In this document: one piece after another, positions 60,164 through 64,000 of the stretch
Layout: each line of letters begins with the position of its first letter
How positions within the stretch are numbered: position 1 is the stretch's first letter
NCBI RefSeq assembly: GCF_004211145.1
Contig: NZ_SEBS01000024.1
Coordinates: 42,332-106,331 of the forward strand
Direction of reading: 5' to 3'
Source of the DNA: Flavobacterium sp.
GTDB taxonomy: Bacteria; Bacteroidota; Bacteroidia; Flavobacteriales; Flavobacteriaceae
DNA length: 64,000 nucleotides
Notes under the pieces: generated by a model
What the model saw: only the letters and a program-made list of their open reading frames with translations
The model's database searches: none
Told to the model about the DNA's origin: nothing
Translations under genes and position numbers: made by a program

Positions 60164-60622
60164 ATGAAAGACAAAACCATAGATTACATCCTTCGCGCGA
60201 CCTGGCAGGCAGTCGCGCGAATGTATAATGAGGAAGCCGCGAAATACGGTGCGACGATGTCGACGGGATTCGCATTGTTGAGCATTGATCGCGAAGAAGG
60301 AACGCCATCGACCGCGCTCGGCCCAAAAATGGGAATGGAAGCCACAAGCCTCACGCGCACATTGAAGTCGATGGAAGACAAAGGTCTCATCGAACGCCGA
60401 CCAAATCCTGAAGACGGACGGGGCGTGTTGATTTACCTGACCGATTTCGGGCGCGAAAAAAGAGAACTCTCGCGAAACACCGTGCTCAAGTTCAACGAGA
60501 TTGTGAAGGACAACATCACCGAGGAGAAATTGCGCCACTTTATCGAAGTCGCCGAAACCATAAACGAGCTCATCGCAGAAAAAAACATATTCAACTCAAC
60601 TACAAATGAACAGAAGCATTAA
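60164..60622 (+). CDS. MarR family transcriptional regulator
   Basis: LGPKMGMEATSLTRTLKSMEDKGLIERRPNPEDGRGVLIYLTDFG winged helix. Confidence 0.92.
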   Translation: MKDKTIDYILRATWQAVARMYNEEAAKYGATMSTGFALLSIDREEGTPSTALGPKMGMEATSLTRTLKSMEDKGLIERRPNPEDGRGVLIYLTDFGREKRELSRNTVLKFNEIVKDNITEEKLRHFIEVAETINELIAEKNIFNSTTNEQKH

Positions 60623-62996
60623 AAAAGTTGCCGTAGTCGGTTCGGGCATCATGGGCTCGGGAATTGCGTGCCACTTTGCCAATATCGGCGTCGAAGTCCT
60701 GTTGCTCGACATCGCGCCAAAGGAATTGAATGAGGCCGAAATAAAAAAAGGCCTGACACTTGAAAGCAAGATCGTTCGCAACCGAATAGTCAACGAACAC
60801 TTGCAGAACGCCTTGAAATCGAAGCCGTCTCCCATTTACCATCAAAAATTCGCGAATCGCATCACGACGGGAAACACGACCGATGACATGGCGAAACTCT
60901 CTGAAGCCGACTGGATCATCGAAGTCGTGGTCGAAAGGCTGGACATCAAAAAATTGGTGTTCGACCAGATCGAAAAATTCCGTAAGCCGGGAACTTTGGT
61001 GACGTCGAACACGTCGGGAATCCCGATCCATTTCATGAGCGAAGGCCGAAGCGAGGAATTCCAGCAGCACTTTTGCGGCACGCATTTCTTCAATCCGCCG
61101 CGTTATTTGAAATTGTTCGAGATCATTCCGGGCCCAAAAACATCGCCCGAAGTATTGTCGTTCCTCGAGAATTACGGAGAGAAATTCCTCGGAAAAACAT
61201 CGGTCGTCGCAAAAGACACGCCCGCATTCATCGGTAACCGAATCGGGATTTACGGCATCCAATCGCTTTTCCATCTCGTAAAGGAAATGGGATTGACGAT
61301 CGAGGAAGTCGATAAATTGACAGGGCCGGTAATCGGACGTCCGAAGTCGGCAACTTTCCGAACCGTTGACGTCGTCGGGCTTGATACGTTGGTGCATGTC
61401 GCAAACGGATTGTACGAAGGCGTCCCATCGGACGAAGCGCACGAACTGTTCAAACTGCCCGATTTCATCTCCAAAATGATGGAAAACAAATGGCTCGGAA
61501 GCAAGACAGGACAAGGTTTTTACAAGAAAGTCGACAAGGATATTTTGTCGCTCGACCTCGATACGTTGGAATACCGCGCGGCAAAAAAGGCATCGTTCGC
61601 GACTTTGGAACTCACGAAAACCATCGACAAACCGATCGACCGATTTAAAGTTTTAATTACCGGAAAAGACAAGGCAGGAGAATTCTACCGCAAGAATTTC
61701 GCGGGCATGTTCGCTTATGTCTCGAATAGAATTCCTGAAATCACCGACGATTTATACAAGATCGACGACGCGATGAAAGCCGGTTTCGGATGGGAAAACG
61801 GCCCGTTCGAGATTTGGGACGCGATCGGTGTCGAAAAAGGAATCGAACTCATCAAAGCCGCGAATTTGAATTACGCTTCCTGGGTTGACGACATGCTCGC
61901 TTCGGGCAACAAAACATTCTACTCGATCAAGGAAGGCGCGACGTTCGCTTACGATATCCCTACTAAATCCCAGAAGAAAATCCCGGGACAGGATTCGTTC
62001 ATCATACTCAACAACATCCGCGAATCCAAAAAAGTCTGGAGCAACGCGGGTGCGACGATCCAAGATTTGGGCGACGGAATCCTGAACCTCGAATTCCACT
62101 CGAAGATGAATACCATCGGAGGCGAAGTGATCGAAGGCATCACGAAAGCCATCGATTTGGCCGAAAAGGATTTTCAGGGATTGGTCATCGGGAATCAGGG
62201 CGCTAATTTTTCGGTCGGCGCGAACATCGGGATGATTTTCATGATGGCCGTCGAACAGGAATACGACGAACTCAATTTCGCGATCAAGCAATTTCAGGAT
62301 ACGATGATGCGCGTGCGTTATTCGTCGATCCCGGTCGTTGCGGCGCCTCACGGCATGACGTTGGGCGGTGGTTGCGAATTGACGCTGCATTCCGATAAAG
62401 TCGTTGCAGCTGCAGAAACCTACATCGGACTCGTCGAATTCGGCGTCGGAGTAATTCCGGGCGGTGGCGGATCGAAGGAAATGGCCTTGCGCGCTTCGGA
62501 TCAATTCCATAAAAACGATGTCGAACTCAACGTACTTCAGGAATATTTCCTCGCCGTTGCGATGGCGAAAGTCTCGACCTCGGCCTATGAAGCGTTCGAC
62601 ACTGGAATCTTGCAAAAGGGAAAAGACGTGATCGTCGTGAACCGCGACCGTCAAATCGCCGAAGCCAAAAAACACGCCTTGATTTTGGCCGAAGCCGGAT
62701 ATACGCAACCCATCCGTCGCAAAGACGTGAAAGTTCTTGGAAAACAAGCGCTCGGCATGTTCTACGTCGGGACAGACAGCATGGAAGCCGGGCATTACAT
62801 CTCAGAACACGATAAGAAAATCGCGAACAAACTGGCTTATGTTATGGCCGGTGGAGATTTATCCGAAGCGACTTTGGTCACCGAACAATATCTTTTGGAC
62901 TTGGAGCGCGAAGCATTTTTGTCGCTTTGTACGGAAAGAAAAACGCTGGAAAGGATACAGTTTATGCTCACAAAAGGCAAACCGCTTAGAAATTAA
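60606..62996 (+). CDS. 3-hydroxyacyl-CoA dehydrogenase / enoyl-CoA hydratase bifunctional protein
   Basis: N-terminal VAVVGSGIMGSGIACHFA; C-terminal crotonase NFSVGANIGM; overlaps marR by 17 nt. Confidence 0.93.
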   Translation: MNRSIKKVAVVGSGIMGSGIACHFANIGVEVLLLDIAPKELNEAEIKKGLTLESKIVRNRIVNEHLQNALKSKPSPIYHQKFANRITTGNTTDDMAKLSEADWIIEVVVERLDIKKLVFDQIEKFRKPGTLVTSNTSGIPIHFMSEGRSEEFQQHFCGTHFFNPPRYLKLFEIIPGPKTSPEVLSFLENYGEKFLGKTSVVAKDTPAFIGNRIGIYGIQSLFHLVKEMGLTIEEVDKLTGPVIGRPKSATFRTVDVVGLDTLVHVANGLYEGVPSDEAHELFKLPDFISKMMENKWLGSKTGQGFYKKVDKDILSLDLDTLEYRAAKKASFATLELTKTIDKPIDRFKVLITGKDKAGEFYRKNFAGMFAYVSNRIPEITDDLYKIDDAMKAGFGWENGPFEIWDAIGVEKGIELIKAANLNYASWVDDMLASGNKTFYSIKEGATFAYDIPTKSQKKIPGQDSFIILNNIRESKKVWSNAGATIQDLGDGILNLEFHSKMNTIGGEVIEGITKAIDLAEKDFQGLVIGNQGANFSVGANIGMIFMMAVEQEYDELNFAIKQFQDTMMRVRYSSIPVVAAPHGMTLGGGCELTLHSDKVVAAAETYIGLVEFGVGVIPGGGGSKEMALRASDQFHKNDVELNVLQEYFLAVAMAKVSTSAYEAFDTGILQKGKDVIVVNRDRQIAEAKKHALILAEAGYTQPIRRKDVKVLGKQALGMFYVGTDSMEAGHYISEHDKKIANKLAYVMAGGDLSEATLVTEQYLLDLEREAFLSLCTERKTLERIQFMLTKGKPLRN

Positions 62997-63006
62997 AAAG
63001 ACTTGA

Positions 63007-63082
63007 GATAATAGACGGATAGATAATAGACCGTGCAGCGACAGAATCGTCTATCATCTTGCCGTCTATCATCTATCATCTT
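63007..63082. repeat. Inverted pair of gtctatcatc-type arrays inside the beta-oxidation operon
   Basis: gataatagacggatagataatagac (63007-63031) versus gtctatcatcttgccgtctatcatctatcatctt (63049-63082). Confidence 0.88.
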
Positions 63083-63094
63083 AAAGACAAAAAA

Positions 63095-64000
63095 ATGAAA
63101 ACAGCATACATAGTAAAAGCATACCGAACCGCCGTCGGCAAAGCCCCGAAAGGTTTATTCCGTTTCAAACGCCCCGATGAATTGGCCGCTGAAACGATCC
63201 AATACATGATGAACGAATTGCCCGACTTCGACAAGAAGCGCATCGACGACGTCATGGTCGGGAACGCGATGCCTGAAGCCGAACAAGGGTTGAACGTCGC
63301 GCGATTGATCTCACTGATGGGATTGAAAGTCGATGACGTTCCAGGAGTAACCGTGAACCGATATTGCGCGTCAGGACTCGAAACCGTTGCGATGGCAACC
63401 GCAAAAATCCAGTCGGGAATGGCCGATTGCATCATCGCCGGAGGAGCCGAAAGCATGAGTTTTATCCCGATGGGCGGCTACAAACCCGTACCCGATTACG
63501 CCGTCGCGAAAGAAGGCCACGAGGATTATTATTGGGGAATGGGATTGACCGCCGAAGCCGTAGCCAAACAATTCAACGTGTCGCGCGAAGACCAGGACGA
63601 ATTCGCATTCCAGTCGCACCAAAAAGCGTTGAAAGCGCAAGCCGAAGGGAAATTCGACAAGCAAATCGTACCGATTACGATCGAAGAAACCTACGTCGAC
63701 GCGAACGGCAAGAAAGCCACGCGTTCGTACGTCGTCAATAAAGACGAAGGACCGAGAGCCGACACATCGCGTGAAGCGCTCGCCAAATTGAAACCCGTTT
63801 TCGCCGCCGACGGATCGGTTACGGCCGGATCGTCGTCCCAAATGAGCGACGGAGCCGCGTTCGTGCTGATCATGAGCGAGGAAATGGTAAAAGAACTCAA
63901 CCTCGAACCGATTGCGCGTTTGGTGAGTTTCGCCGCCGCCGGGGTCGAGCCAAGAATCATGGGAATCGGTCCCGTAAAAGCAATTCCGAAAGCGCTCAAA
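63095..64000 (+). CDS. Acetyl-CoA C-acyltransferase (thiolase), truncated by the window edge
   Basis: MKTAYIVKAYRTAVGKAPKGLFR...VNRYCASGLETVAMA...AGGAESMS; open to the end, so absent from the ORF track. Confidence 0.93.
   Translation, partial: MKTAYIVKAYRTAVGKAPKGLFRFKRPDELAAETIQYMMNELPDFDKKRIDDVMVGNAMPEAEQGLNVARLISLMGLKVDDVPGVTVNRYCASGLETVAMATAKIQSGMADCIIAGGAESMSFIPMGGYKPVPDYAVAKEGHEDYYWGMGLTAEAVAKQFNVSREDQDEFAFQSHQKALKAQAEGKFDKQIVPITIEETYVDANGKKATRSYVVNKDEGPRADTSREALAKLKPVFAADGSVTAGSSSQMSDGAAFVLIMSEEMVKELNLEPIARLVSFAAAGVEPRIMGIGPVKAIPKALK

Noticed and set aside
61752-62795. 347-aa ORF antisense to the hydroxyacyl-CoA dehydrogenase gene
   Set aside because: Lies entirely opposite a well-supported CDS; composition (F/D/R/V-rich) is typical of shadow ORFs produced by this genome's codon bias.

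Overview
The window is a contiguous piece of a Bacteroidota (Flavobacteriia-like) chromosome: T9SS C-terminal sorting domains, TamL/TamB, bacillithiol BshB1, and TAnnTTTG-type promoters. I see no phage, integrase, IS element or CRISPR array. Main gene content: Lhr-like helicase + PdeM; a HipA-like kinase/DUF3037 pair; a PAS histidine kinase and response regulator that appear joined by a deletion; tamB-tamL; a 1385-aa protein with two histidine-kinase cores plus a response regulator; ku-ligD (NHEJ); three T9SS-secreted proteins; L,D-transpeptidase; HPP protein; patatin-like lipase; NUMOD4/HNH-like protein; SRPBCC and YihY proteins; dienelactone hydrolase; DUF3667; M28 peptidase; bshB1; menF + PaaI thioesterase; purL; LuxR-type regulator; acyl-CoA synthetase; GH43; a marR-hydroxyacyl-CoA dehydrogenase-thiolase operon; and one tRNA-His. 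The most unusual signal is intergenic. More than ten loci carry imperfect short tandem arrays with a 7-, 8-, 9- or 16-nt period. Their word sequences differ, but they nearly always lie just downstream of stop codons, often have an inverted partner array, and some words recur at distant loci. The clearest cases are a ~109-bp tandem duplication of the pdeM 3' end, a 16-mer array between ku and ligD that recurs as exactly 48 bp inside the ligD linker, and two near-identical ~107-bp elements with 27-bp inverted ends. Three dispersed copies of a structured element resembling the Flavo-1 RNA motif are also present. All calls come from reading the sequence and the supplied ORF translations; no database search was run.
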